Shown here: positions 37,143 through 48,473 of the stretch, piece after piece
Numbering within the stretch: the stretch's first letter is position 1
Layout: every line of letters starts with the position of its first letter
Assembly: GCF_007655135.1 (NCBI RefSeq)
Contig: NC_045132.1
Coordinates: 17,560,534 to 17,624,533, forward strand
DNA: 64,000 bases
Source: Punica granatum
Taxonomy: Eukaryota; Streptophyta; Magnoliopsida; Myrtales; Lythraceae
Reading direction: 5' to 3'
Made by a program: the position numbers and the translations under genes
Notes under the pieces: generated by a model
Database searches by the model: none
What the model was told of the DNA's origin: nothing
What the model saw: the letters and a program-made list of their open reading frames with translations, nothing else

Positions 37143-37937
37143 TGCTATGTTTGATTGCATATAATGGGCATTCCATTACGGGACAATTACGCACATTATG
37201 CCCGCTATGTTGTTGTTGTTGTTGTTGTTATTTTTTAAATGAAAGCCCGTTATGTTGTTTGTTTCCCTCCATATAGCCGTATAACAATTACGTGCCAGGC
37301 TTAGAATATGTAATAGATGATGAATAGCCATGCTTCATTATCAGCTATGTAATAGGAATTCATATAAGTAATAACCACTAAAATTCTCAATTTGCCCTTA
37401 ATCATTTATTAAATATTCAAATCACGTTACTCCTTTTGCTGCTCCCTCCATTGCCTCCTTCTCTGTTGCGGTCGATCAAACTCCACCTTCGGCTCCTTTG
37501 AACACAATTCCCAGCCGGAATCAAGGTCGTGAATCCAAATACAGCCTCAAGTTGGCTGAATTTGGCCTCGCTGAGTTCCTCAAAGACCCACAAACATGTA
37601 CCAATTGGGCCTCGTGGACCCCAGGGGTGGGTTCGCAAGCCTAGGACGAGCCTGAAGCTAGGGTCTACGAGCCCCCGGAGCCACTAGATTGGGAAGAAGA
37701 TGAACAATGTTATTATTCGTCTTCTTACCTTTTTTTTTTAAATAAAAGTTTTTTCAAATATTATTTTATCAACAATTTTCTTAATAAATAAATTTTAATA
37801 TTTGTTGGATGCTTGCATTTCTTTCTTTGTATAGGGGGGATAATTTCGTATTTTTGTCACAAACCTCTCTATACATTCTCTCAAACCAAATTAAGAATTA
37901 TAATTCCTATCTTCTCTATTACATCCAATCAAACAAA
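37143..37937. mobile_element. Harbinger-like element with TAA TSD (candidate)
   Basis: The left end TGCTATGTTTGATTGCATATAA and the reverse complement of the right end TTTGTTTGATTGGATGTAAT match at about 75-80 percent. TAA flanks both sides (37140-37142 and 37938-37940). A GC-rich interior segment (about 37440-37690) differs in composition from the AT-rich arms and may be captured sequence. No transposase reading frame is seen. Confidence 0.5.
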
Positions 37938-37940
37938 TAA

Positions 37941-38852
37941 GTTTGTATGTAAATTTAATTATATTACTTATCAATTCACATTCCCTACTCATTTCGTTCA
38001 TTGATAATTTCGTTACAGTGAAACAAATGTTGCATAAGTGCTCTAACTCTTAGGTCGATAACGTACAAAGTGTAGTCAGTGCCTTCATGATGCCATAAAC
38101 TATTATCTACCCTCGTCCTCCAAGCGGCCAAACCCCAAATAGAAGTCTTAGTCTTAGGAATCTATACAACTACTAATGCATGTGTTCAGTAGACATGAAT
38201 GCAATGCAATTGAATAGAATGGAATCAATATGGAAAAGAAGGATTATGAACGAACTCTTTGAAATTCTTTTAAATATTTTATTTGCAATTATAATAATCT
38301 CATTGGACTTTGTATTTCTGAACCTGTTTTCTTCAGGAAAACCGAGCTGGATATATGTAAGTCGTGCAATGTCATGAAGCTGGCCATCATCAGAGGCCCA
38401 ATCCTTTGATGTCATTTTTACTTGTCTTGGGCTTCTTTATTAAAGCCCATTCTCCATACAGTCTTTCAGAAGAGAATTAACCATATTCAGACGTTGACAT
38501 CTCATTTGGAGAAAGTCTGGACTTATATATAACCGTTATATATAACTTTCTCTCTTATTTGAGTCTGGACTTATATATGGAGAGGACCGTAGTTCTTATG
38601 GCTTGTTGGTATATTCCATCATTTCAAAATTTGGCAAACGGAAAAGCTCGGAATGCACATACTAAGCGTCACATTCTTTAGTACATTCGGATATCGATCG
38701 GGAGAGGCGCTAGTGTACTTTGTACTTGCTCCTCCCAAGCCAGCATTTTCATGCTCTATGAAAGCTAAATATTGATTTTCACAACCAAACGACACAACAA
38801 AGGGAACTAAAAAGGGGACACTAATTAGTAATTACAAACCTTAATACATTAA
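37941..38852. other. Intergenic downstream of the PADRE gene, no gene recognised
   Basis: AT-rich; the overlapping open frames around 38180-38415 show no recognisable domain. Probably includes the 3' UTR of the gene at 38853 near its right edge. Confidence 0.45.
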
Positions 38853-39488
38853 CTATGATGAAAACAACCAATGAGATACCCTGTTCTCAATCTTCTTCTC
38901 TACTATAGTATCCAGGCTTGGCTTCCATCCCTTCCCCGAGAGCTGCCGGCTCAAATACTCTGGCCTGCCCTCCAATACATCCGCAAAGTCGACCTCCGGC
39001 TGCCACCTTCCTTGCCCAACTACTGCCATCACCTTCTCCTCCTTCTCTTGGTCCATATTGCCCTTCTTCCTCGAATCAACAGGCACATGAATGTACCTCC
39101 CATCTCCTCTGAGCCCTGCGGTGCAAACACGAGCCAGCAACGGGAGGAATCCCCAATAGAGCAAACCAGAGGAGTTCCTCGACCTCAGGGCTGAGCTAGC
39201 GATCAGGAGGACCTGCCTGGCTTCCTCGGTCGATAATGAGGCAGGTTTGCCCCGTCTAACAGGGAGCATCAAGTACACTTTGCTCTCATCGAGCCTCTCA
39301 TCTGCCGGCAACGGCCTTGCCCGTTTCCCACTGACCGCGGACTGGAGCTCCACCACCACTTGTTGGGGGTGGTCCAGCATTAACTCCGCAGCCGTTAGAT
39401 GCATATTATCAAGTTCTTGGACGGTGCCATCCCAGAAGACGACCTTCCCGGTGCCACGGGAGGGGTTTCTCGACCCGGAATTGCCCAT
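38853..39488 (-). CDS. PADRE (DUF4228) domain protein
   Basis: Intronless, 211 aa. The three conserved blocks of the plant PADRE/DUF4228 family appear in order: N-terminal KVVFWDGTVQEL (residues about 15-26), a central ESKVYLMLPVRR block (about 68-79), and C-terminal GWKPSLDTIVEK (about 185-196). The first residues MGNSGS fit an N-myristoylation signal (Gly2, Ser6), common in this family and suggesting membrane attachment. Family members are transcriptionally induced by pathogens and abiotic stress; the biochemical function is unknown. The internal low-complexity stretch KKGNMDQEKEEKV is probably a disordered loop. A TATA-like catatatatta lies about 70 bases upstream. No lesion is seen. Which paralogue this is cannot be told from the sequence alone. 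Confidence 0.88.
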   Translation of the reverse strand: MGNSGSRNPSRGTGKVVFWDGTVQELDNMHLTAAELMLDHPQQVVVELQSAVSGKRARPLPADERLDESKVYLMLPVRRGKPASLSTEEARQVLLIASSALRSRNSSGLLYWGFLPLLARVCTAGLRGDGRYIHVPVDSRKKGNMDQEKEEKVMAVVGQGRWQPEVDFADVLEGRPEYLSRQLSGKGWKPSLDTIVEKKIENRVSHWLFSS

Positions 39489-39557
39489 TCGAGATATGCG
39501 AAGAGATGAATGAACGTGAGAATTTGAGATAGGAAGAGAAAGATTTGTACTTGGGGT

Positions 39558-39569
39558 AATATATATGGG
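39558..39569 (-). promoter_or_regulatory. Probable TATA box of the PADRE gene
   Basis: Minus-strand catatatattac lies about 70 bp upstream of the ATG at 39488 with a CT-rich leader between. Confidence 0.5.
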
Positions 39570-39639
39570 GGGGATAGGGACAAGAATAATGTGGGAAGGC
39601 GTTAGTTAAACGGCTCCATCTTGTGATGGGTATTAATGG

Positions 39640-40870
39640 TGGAATTGGTAAAAAATAATAAAACAACGAGGAACATAGGGAGACATGGTCGTTGGCTTGA
39701 TGTATTCGTTATGCCACAAGTACAAGGCTGCCTCTCTTTCTTTGACTCCGATGTTTAGTCTTATATTACCATACAATCAGCTCCGACAAAGATTTATATT
39801 TAAACCATGAAATACTCATTCTCATTTACGTGCACAAAAGGGGTTCGTATTCATTGAAAGAACCTTGTGGCCACTATCAAATTAATGCTCGAACGTAATT
39901 AGTTTCAACCAATAAATTGAGTATGTTCATGATTCCATGAAGATACTCATTATCATGCTCCTTATTAGACATGATATAATTAAGATCTAGTCAATCTCGT
40001 ATTCGTTCACGCTTTGGCCCATATCTCAGTTGAACAAAATATGATCTGTCAATGTTTTATCTAGTTGTTCCCAATTAACAAATTAAGCTCAGTTTTACAA
40101 TATGTTTTTCATAGAGAATCGCATCCGATTTCACCGGCAGATCAATAGCTCAAGTGGCTGTTGTTACTACAACAACTTCAGATGATAGTACTTCTATAGA
40201 AAAACTTTCATGTCAACATGACCTAAGACGCGGTTCACCAGTACCGTGTACTTGAGTCAGCGCACATACCTTTGTCGATTGAGATCGTGTAGGGACAAAA
40301 TTTAGCTGATCAAGATAGATTTGGAGGTGGGTCCAATCGAGCTCGTTTGTGATATGGTTGAACGGGTCTGCTCAATCGAGAACCTAACAAGGAAAGAGCA
40401 AGTCAAGGAACGGTTCAACTGTAACTGTGCTTAACTAATTCTCTATTGCTGGTTTGTTTATAGTGTGACGTGGGCTGGTTATTAAATTGGACGGTCCAAC
40501 TCCAACCTTACCTCCTTCCATCCGATAGTTCTCGAGTTTATTTATGTTAAACCCATCATTCCTCCAGATGATGGAATGTATACTTCACCGAAGATGAAAA
40601 AGATGGAAGGTATATTAATTATAGTGGAACTCCTAACAAGTTGGATTGGTTGCTAATTCAAATGGTCAAAATGGACCTCTTCGTACGTAATTAAAATAAT
40701 AATAAAAAGAACCAGCAATAATTACATATTGAAAAAGGTGTTCACTTATATAGTTTTTGTTACTTGGATGGTGTTAATATATTAGGGTGACGTGGTCTCT
40801 TCTGTAATTAGAAAAGCAAAATATATATTAAGGTCATGTGTTTACAACAAGGAGAAATAAATATATGTTG
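39640..40870. other. Intergenic upstream of the PADRE gene, no further gene recognised
   Basis: No coding region or defined element is seen. Near 40140 there is an A-box-like tagctcaagtggctg, but no B-box at the right spacing. Confidence 0.45.
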
Positions 40871-41032
40871 ATCAAAAGAGAGTGTAATACAGTGACATCG
40901 GTTCTCGCCCGGTAACCAAGAAATTCTTGGTTCAATATCCAATTAGGATTACCCATGCTTCTTTATTAGAATTTTAGAATTTCTATTTTATTATACTAAG
41001 TCCACGAGCCTCTTTTGTAACCGAAAAAAAAA
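40871..41032 (+). mobile_element. SINE, same family as at 36.5 kb
   Basis: A B-box-like CTTGGTTCAATATCC (about 40928-40942) is followed by cttctttattagaatttt, ctattttattatactaag, tccacgagcctcttttg and taaccgaaaaaaaaa, matching the 3' part of the 36.5-kb SINE. The solo LTR starting at 41038 inserted directly behind its A tail, so the original right TSD is not readable. Confidence 0.5.
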
Positions 41033-41037
41033 GTATA

Positions 41038-41738
41038 TGTTGGAAAAGGATCGCTAAGTACCTACGCGCAGCAAATTGTTCTTTCCAATCTTGTGTTATC
41101 AAAATAGGATCTGAAAGCAAGCAATTGGGAAGATCGAGAGACAACGAAATTTTTAACGTAGAAAATCCTAATGTGGGAAAAAAATCACGGGACCAACTCT
41201 TACTCAACTTCACTATGTTAATTGTGGTTACACTTTATATTTTTCATTAAGGGCAAGCTCTCGGACCAACTCACAATTCAAGAGAAAATTCTCTTGGATT
41301 AACAACCTGAAATTCGTCGGTCAAAAGGGCGGATTATGAACTTAGCCAAGACAGAAATAAAAATTATGACCGTTCAAAATCTAGCCCCAGAAGTTGTGAG
41401 ATGCTGCCAAAATTTCATTCCATTTGGAGATGATTTGACATTCCGATCGAGTTTTGATCTCTCCCTGCCCATTCTGGTCCGAATTCTGCTCTGTTCTTCT
41501 ACACATCAGCCACTTATTTGCTGCTGCCTTTCTGTGCCTTTCTCTGCTGGTTTGCTGCTCCCTTGCAGCCTTGTTGGGCTGCTCTACAGCAATTGATTTA
41601 CTGTTATTGCCCCATTTCTGGATTATATTATTGAGAAAGGGAAACCATATACTGAATCTGGGCCAATTAAATACCCGATTAAAGCCCAATAAAAATTGAG
41701 CCCTTCTCTTCCTCCAGATAGAATGAATAAACCCAAAA
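41038..41738 (-). mobile_element. Solo LTR of the Copia family found at 54-59 kb
   Basis: The 701-bp sequence aligns along its whole length with the LTRs at 54133 and 58918: it starts TGTTGG and shares gaccgttcaaaatctagcccc, cacgggaccaact, the ctgctgccttt-rich block and ttaaagcccaataaaaattg. Flanked by a perfect 5-bp TSD GTATA (41033-41037, 41739-41743). No internal domain remains, so it is the product of recombination between the two LTRs of one element. It is more diverged than the 54-kb pair and its terminal CA has become AA. Frames at 41336-41758 lie wholly in the LTR and are not genes. Confidence 0.8.
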
Positions 41739-42721
41739 GTATAAGGGATCGAGTACAATCTATATCTATATATATAAACGCTTCGTTTTTAATGAAATTT
41801 TCTTGATTTTTTTATTTTTTAATAAAATAATTTTTAAATATTTTAAAAATATATATATTTAGATTTTATGTGACCGTTCATTATTTTCTCGAATTATTAA
41901 ACTTTCTTTAAAAAAGAATTTTTAAGATTTTAAATTTTTTAAAGATATAATAAAGATAAAAACAAATTATAGGTCACTGTACTTCCTAAGCTTTTGATAG
42001 GTAAGAGATTCAACATTACTATACGATATGATAAATATAGCTCATATTTTAACATCAATAATAAAGATAATGAATTTGTGAGCATATTTTATAGGTATAT
42101 GAATCATATTTATCTATAAAACAAATCATAATACATTAGATTTTGTATATGTTATAAATAGAAAGTAATATCCATATGGTCTTATTCAATTTTCAAATTC
42201 AGTTCTCAAAGAACATTGCTGCCACACGCGTACTCTCAAAAAGTGCGTCTACCACGAAACGCAAAGGAGAGTTGTTCAATTGTTATTATTTCACATCAAA
42301 TTCTTTCCTGCAAGCGATTAAATTTATACAAGCAGATGTCGTGTTTTCAATTTTTTCTTTCATTCATATGGATTTATGAAACTTTTTTCATCTAAAAGAC
42401 AAGCAAGTGGCTGAAAAATCAGGAAATTGGCTCCATCATTTTCTTCAGATGTGTCCACTAATCGGGGGATTAATTAGTGGAAGTTATTTTATCTTTTTGA
42501 TGTTGAATAACTACAAAGTGAATCTATAATTTTTCCTTTAACCACTGCTACCTTTGATGGTCCACATGCTCGATCTCATCTTATAATTTATTTATTTATT
42601 CACCTTTATATGGAGGGTCAATCTTATCTCGATTGTTACTTGTTGAGGAGTAAAATGGGATAAATCTCACATCAGAAAAGAAAAGGAGAATCCATGGGTT
42701 AATATATGGCTTGGGTACCAC

Positions 42722-44706
42722 TAGAGGTGTGCACGGGTACTGGCTATAACTGGAACTGGTCGGAACCTACCCATTAGGGTAGGGTCTGGATAGCTCGTAT
42801 TGAAAATAGGGTATGGTCTGGGTATCAAAATGAGGAACCGGTGAAATCCAGTTCCGGTTCCTACCTATAGGGTACCCAGAACCGGAACCAGAATCGGTAC
42901 CCGGAACCGGTTATAATTACTAAAAAAATAAATAAAAAATAAAAGAGGTAAAGTTCGCCTCATTGCCTCAGTCTCAAGCTCTCAGCTCAGGAGTTCGGAT
43001 TGGGAAGACATACCTAAATCGCCTTCCATCTCAGCGCCTCCGACTCCGATTCTCTAGTCCAGCTCCTCTCTGTCGCTCACCTCTCGTCTTCGACTCTCCA
43101 GTCCAGCTCTTCTCCGTCGCTTGCCTCTTCGTCTCGGACTCTTCTTCCTGCTCTCTTTCTTGGTGACTCCTCTCCGCCGCTCTCGTCTCCAACTGCTCCA
43201 CTCCGACTCCTCTCCGTCGCTCTCGTCGCCGACTCTCCTTCAAGCTCTCTTTGTCGGTGAGATTCTCCTGTGGACTCTTCTGCTCACCAAATTTGTATAA
43301 ATCGGCTCTGTAACCTCTGCCAATCTGTACTGTTGGTAACCTAAATCAGCTTTGTACTCCACTACAGGTCTGTAGCTCCTCTCCATCGCTCACCTTTCAT
43401 CTCCGACTCTCTTTGAAGCTCTTTCCCTGTGAGATTCTGCCTCCTTTGTCGTCTCCAACTCTCTTGTGATGTTAGTTAGGATACTGCCATTAAAACAAAT
43501 CTGTTGAGCTGGTATGTTAAATAGGATACCGGTGATGTTAGATACCAGATAGGATACTAGATAGCAATCCAATGGTTTCGCTTGCTTTGGTTTCTCCATT
43601 ACCCTTTCTCATTTCACGGGACTACACAATGGTTGCCCGTGGGTTTCCTCGCTCAGCCTGTCACCCTTTCTCATTTCAAGTGACTTCCCTGGAAAATTGA
43701 AGTCTTCAGGCATCAAATAACAACAGCAGTGGGAGATGCAAAACCATGCTGTGATTGATGGGGTAGAATTGAAAATTTGAGCATCCTCCTCATTTAAGTG
43801 TGCCTATTCTTACTGGCTTTACTAAAGATGGATCTGTTTTATGTTATGTAGCTCTTTCTAAGACTTCAGAGCACAAAGTGGGGAACTCTACTTGCAAGCT
43901 GCGGGGATGTAACAGTATGAAACAACTGAGAATAACCAAAATTGACATTCTTTTTACACCTTTTGATAGGAAATCAGCTGCCCAAAATCCCCTCACATTC
44001 AATGAAGGGATTTCTATATGATCGGTACTCATTCATATTGATATACATTCTAATAAAATTTATTCACCTTGATTATTGACATTCAATAGTTTTCTAGATC
44101 TGCTTCATTACTTAGAAATTTAATAATCTTATTGAATTTCAGCCTTTAGGCACAAATCTGTTGAGCTGGTATGTTAAATAGGATACTGGATAGCAAACCA
44201 ATTTATAGTATTGGTATTGTCACTAGTAAACTTCCTCTCGGAGTACAGTTCTTTCTATATGTTTTCTAGAATAGTTAATTAAGCTGGTTGAATTATTAAT
44301 GACATTTTTTTTATAAATTCAGCCACTGTTATGGATGACCTCTTGTAAACCTTTGCATAAGCAACAAAAGTTTCTCATGTATTTCCCATACATAATTGAT
44401 TTGTGTTCTTCTGCTCTCTCTAATACATGTACATTAGTATGAATTAATCTAAATTTATGTCGATATTATATTTGTCGTGATTACTGATTATGGGTGGGAT
44501 ATTTTCGGTTTTATTTAGCGAGACAAAAAAATTTACAAATTCCAACAGGGTACCCAGAACCTGTGGTATAATACAGGTTCCGGGTAGGTTCCGGATTCAG
44601 AATTCAACAGCGTAGGGTCTGGTTCCAAAATCTTGGAACCGGTCCCTTACAGAGTAGGGTCCGGGTATCGTGAAAAAAACAGAGTACCCGGAACCGATCA
44701 CCCTTA
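42722..44706. mobile_element. hAT-type element nested in the TRIM left LTR
   Basis: Ends are TAGAGGTGTGCACGGGTACT and, on the opposite strand, TAAGGGTGATCGGTTCCGGG, imperfect TIRs of hAT type. The 8-bp flanks GGTACCAC (42714-42721) and GGTTCCAC (44707-44714) differ at one base, the expected hAT TSD length. Comparison with the intact right LTR shows the LTR is continuous once this block is removed. Subterminal regions are rich in ggaaccgg/gtacccgg motifs. The interior (about 43000-43270) is a CT-rich gtcgctc/gactct array resembling a captured 5' leader. No transposase is seen. Confidence 0.75.
43495..44190 (+). repeat. 37-bp direct repeat within the hAT element
   Basis: acaaatctgttgagctggta continuing through tgttaaataggatac occurs at about 43496-43532 and again at about 44153-44189, 657 bp apart and essentially identical. 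Both copies are followed by related actgg/accggtgatg and gatagcaa text, suggesting an internal duplication. Confidence 0.7.
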
Positions 44707-44766
44707 GGTTCCACCACTTATTAGCTTGAGCTTTTAAGTGGATATGGGCCCAATGAAAATTTAATA

Positions 44767-44779
44767 TGGTATCAGAGCC
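44767..44779 (+). other. Primer-binding site of the TRIM
   Basis: TGGTATCAGAGCC, complementary to the 3' end of plant initiator tRNA-Met, directly abuts the left LTR. Confidence 0.85.
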
Positions 44780-45889
44780 TAGATTACGCGTATGCGTGCC
44801 TATGCGCGTGTGCGCACCCACATCACGTCAGGCTTAGTATGTCGAGTGCAGCTAATAGTGCGCCTCATGTTAATGTCCCCCCTCGCTCGAGCACAAAGAT
44901 GAGCCCGGCTCGAGGTCAATTGTTAAGGGCAGGTATTTAAGGGCACGTGACAACGTGTAGGTAGAAGTAGACCACACGTTGCATGTGAGGGTGGGTGTTG
45001 AGGAGTAAAATGGGATAAATCCCACATCGAAAAAGAAAAGAAAAATTCATGAGTTAATATATGGCTTGGGTAACACCATTTATTAGCTTGAGCTTTTAAG
45101 TGGATATGGGTCAAAGCCCGAACCCAATGAAAATTTAATATTACTTACTCAGTTTTTCATTTTTTTAGAATTTCTTTTATTTTATAAATTTTTTAAAACA
45201 TATATATATATATATTTATGTGATCGATCGTTATTTTATCGAGTTTTGAGCCTTTTTCATAATCAAATTTTAAAATTTTTAAAAAATGATAGAGATTTAT
45301 ATTTTATATATTTGTTCTTCAAAAAGTAAATCTGATCATTTTTTTTAGATAATATGATATGATGTACTATCTTATTATATTCGCTATGATACACTATAAA
45401 TGGTGGATGTACTGCACATAAATCGCAACAGATTTGATTTTGAAAAATATTGCTAGCACAATATTTCTTCAATTGTTTGCATGCACGCAGGTTTATTTTA
45501 GGTACGTCTATAGTTAGACTTTAAATGCGAGTTCTTCACCCTTTTACTTTTTCTTACACATAAAGTTTTGTAGAATTTTAGGATTTTTCGAATTTCTATA
45601 TGTGGTTTAAGTGCTCGGTTAAGATATTGTCGACAATAAACATTCATGCTGATTTTTCATGCATAATTTTGACAAAATTGAACTTTTCAAGGCATATATT
45701 GAGTTCTTTTTGACATAATTTTTTCTTATCTTATTTGTGAAATTAAATTATCATTATTCTTATATGTCTAATAATATGCCATTATTGATTATAAAGTACT
45801 ATTTTTAAAAATTCACATATTTCTTATTGTAAAATTAACGAATAAAAGATTACGTTTAATTTCGTGCAACGCATAGACCCACGACTAGT

Positions 45890-46068
45890 ATATAGATATT
45901 TGAGAATATATCAACTTGTTGGCCCGATGTAAATGGCACGCGCGGCCGACTTGGGGCGGGGTTAAGATGGCCTTGTAAGCTCAGGAAAACTTACATGCCA
46001 TTTTGAAAAAATAATAATAAATAAATACAAAAGAAAAGAACGACATTATGAATGCAATAGCTGATGTA
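45890..46068. other. Intergenic, no feature seen
   Basis: Short unique-looking stretch between the Helitron 3' end and the MULE-like element. Confidence 0.5.
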
Positions 46069-46466
46069 GGACTAAATTCACAAATTGGTATCCGAAAGAT
46101 ACATTGCTAAAGAATTAGTCCATAAAAGATTTTAAGTTTACAAATTGGTCAGTTACAAATTTTACAAATTGGTCTGGACTAATTTCTTTTCCTGAAGCCT
46201 CAGTTACAAAATTATTTAAAAAAATTAAAAGAAAGGAACGTTTGAACAAAAAATGACGTTGTTTTTGGGTTCCAAATGGCCAGCTTAGTTGTTAACGGGC
46301 CAAATCAGCGAAGAACGAGCCATGGTATCGTTTTCCATTAGGGACCTATCAAAAACTTGGACGAAAAACGTTACAAATGATGAGACCAATTTGTACATTT
46401 AAAATCTTCCAGTAACTAATCCTACTAGTGATATATCTTTCAGGGACCAAATTATAAATTTACTCG
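46069..46466. mobile_element. MULE-like MITE with about 85-bp inverted ends
   Basis: The left arm (aaattcacaaattgg, ccgaaagatacattgct, agattttaagtttacaaatt) matches the reverse complement of the right arm over about 85 bp at roughly 75 percent identity. No 9-bp TSD was found, so it is old or its ends have been lost. A related arm-like fragment (gtggtatatctttcatcgac) lies alone near 47960. Confidence 0.5.
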
Positions 46467-48279
46467 TTTAAATATACTCAATTATTGAGAAAATTGACAT
46501 ATTATTTGAAGCTACTTATAGATGTAATATAGAAAAATGAAACCATGTAATGCTTAGACGTAACTCCAATTAATGAAAAGTTTTGCCCTTTAATACGTCA
46601 ATCCGACCCAAATCTGAATTTGGTCAGGCCCATGAGGCTTTTAAATGTACAAATTATATATATATATATATAAGAGACGAAAGAAGAGATATGGTTAACC
46701 TAATCATGCCCTTCTCTTCAATTATAGCAAATGGTAAAACACATTGCAACAAATGGTGCAAATTCTTTTGGTAATTGGACGTAACATATGTCGCAATTGC
46801 ATATGATGCCGTCTATGTCCGGAGACTTAAGTGTGAAACTGGATGATGGTAAAACTAAAACTCATTGCAGCTTGCTTCCCTGTACTTAAAACAAAATTTC
46901 GCATCAACTCGGAATTACTGGAAAAATGGTTGAAGATTTATAAGTTTCCGGTAAAATATTTAGAACAGAGACCAGTGTGAGATAGTTAAATTCGTGCAAA
47001 TGCTCAGAATCGGAAGTAGAAGTTATAGTTTCTACAACTGTACAGGATAGACTATATTGACCGACCACAAGCGAAAAATAACAACCATAGAATGAAGTCG
47101 TACGTAACTAATACAAATGAAGCCACGCATAAACTGAAGTGTTTCTTCGATTGGATAGAGCTTCCTACCCGTCTAACTTCCAACACACCCTTTTATTAAA
47201 TTCTTGGATAGAAATTTGAGCTTCATGAGTTGAAATTGAATTAACTGCAATTCATATTGTTTGCCAAACATCTTGCATTCGTATGATGGCTTGATGAGAG
47301 GCTGATGAGATTGAGAACGTGGACCGTCGTGGGGTCTGAGCGGGCCCACTTGGGCCATTGTTTTTTTAACAAAATAGGCCCATCTAAATTGACTTTCCAC
47401 AGTTGCATTGCACCTTAATTTTGAGTCTTGAATGATCGTTTGATGCAGGTTTTCAAGGTTTGAAGAAGTCAATTTTAGCGGGTCCCTTCGTCATTGCCCC
47501 AAACGCAAGTACTTCCTGATGGAAGAAAGGATGCAAAATGACCGCATTCACATTTAAATTGATTGAATTCGATAGTTTTATTTGATGAAATTACAACTAC
47601 AAGAGAAGCAAAATTTTTCTAGGGAGACAGGTTGGAGGGCAACCATGCTTGAAGGGGAGGCGGTCGGGGGCCAGTGTCGGGCCACCCCAGGCCCCAATTT
47701 CAATCAACCCTAAAATGGTTGGAAAAAATAATTTTGCTTTTTTTTTTCCAAGTAAACCAAAATAATTTGCCAAAACTTCGTGATTTATACGTTTGCCCTT
47801 ATTATTTTTCAAGCATTGAGAAGCTGGTTTATGTCCTTGTCGGCCTACATATCAGATTCCGTAATGGAGTGATCGACTAATTCAGCTGAGATTTGCGGAT
47901 GTTAAGATCAATTTGTTTAAGTGAAAACTTTAGTGAACTAATAATCTTTGCAAGTGGTATATCTTTCATCGACCAAATTGTATGCTTTGTCGTTCAAACT
48001 TTTCTTTTTATAACATTGTATTAATCATGCTTTTTTCATAACCTGGCTAACATGTCTCGCATGATACGACGGGGCTTATCTGATCTGCCAAAATTGTTTT
48101 AGTTTTAATGAGAAGTAAGCACGTCAATAAATTATTCTAATTTGACAACAAATTGATTTTTGTTTCTTAGGTTCAGCTCGACAATGCATTCATGCACTAA
48201 TCAACAGGCAGCGTGTGGCACAAACAATTTGCGAAATTCTAATGAAATTCGTCTCTCTCCCCCACTTGACGTATACGAT

Positions 48280-48310
<31 letters not shown>

Positions 48311-48473
48311 GATATATATTTGGCTGGACATATGATGACATCATTAGAAAGAATAACAAAATATGCTCACAGATATACAGCAAGTATAACCTATAGCTTG
48401 AAGGATCACATGAAACACAACACTGACAGCTAATTCCATTTCTAAATGCAATTAAGGGAAGAGGGAAGATATG
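46467..48473. other. Intergenic downstream of the USP gene, no gene recognised
   Basis: Contains a TA run near 46655, a lone MULE-like arm near 47930-47990, and an (AT)n microsatellite at about 48279-48302. Open frames such as 47173-47472 (-) lack recognisable domains. Confidence 0.45.

Larger units (their letters stand above)
42641..45140 (+). mobile_element. TRIM element inserted in the Helitron
   Basis: Left LTR 42641-44766 is split by an insertion at 42722-44706; right LTR is 44996-45140 (145 bp). Both start TGTTGAGGAGTAAAATGGGA and end CCCAATGAAAATTTAATA. A perfect primer site TGGTATCAGAGCC (initiator tRNA-Met type) begins at 44767 immediately after the left LTR, and a purine tract gtgagggtggg precedes the right LTR. 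The TSD is TTACT (42636-42640, 45141-45145). The internal region is only 229 bp and non-coding. The LTR copies differ by about ten substitutions, mostly G-to-A or C-to-T type, plus a 12-bp indel, so the insertion is not recent. Confidence 0.85.
41759..45888 (+). mobile_element. Non-autonomous Helitron carrying nested TRIM and hAT insertions
   Basis: The 5' end is TCTATATCTATATATATAAA directly after a host A (41758). The 3' end is CGTGCAACGCATAGACCCAC then GACTAG followed by host T (45889): a CTAG terminus preceded by a decayed hairpin (cgtgc aac gcata). Subtracting the TRIM at 42641-45140 and its TSD leaves about 1.6 kb, with no Rep/helicase coding. Similar tttatgtgaccgttcattattt-like blocks occur near 41870 and 45215, an internal repeat or a second Helitron end. 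Confidence 0.65.

Noticed and set aside
37440..37690. GC-rich minus-strand frame of 73 codons
   Set aside because: Composition shift is explained by the interior of a Harbinger-like element; no domain recognised.
40862..41042. tatatgttg on both sides of the SINE at 40.9 kb, apparently a TSD
   Set aside because: The right copy spans the junction of the later solo-LTR TSD (GTATA) and the LTR's own terminal TGTTGG, so it is coincidental and not a SINE target duplication.
41336..41758. Overlapping open frames of 81-125 codons
   Set aside because: They lie inside the solo LTR; the same CTG/CTT-rich frames recur in the LTRs at 54.5 and 59.4 kb, which are non-coding.
44767..44779. TGGTATCAGAGCC motifs considered as tRNA gene pieces
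   Set aside because: They are complementary to the tRNA 3' end and abut LTRs, so they are primer-binding sites. No full tRNA gene was found in the window.
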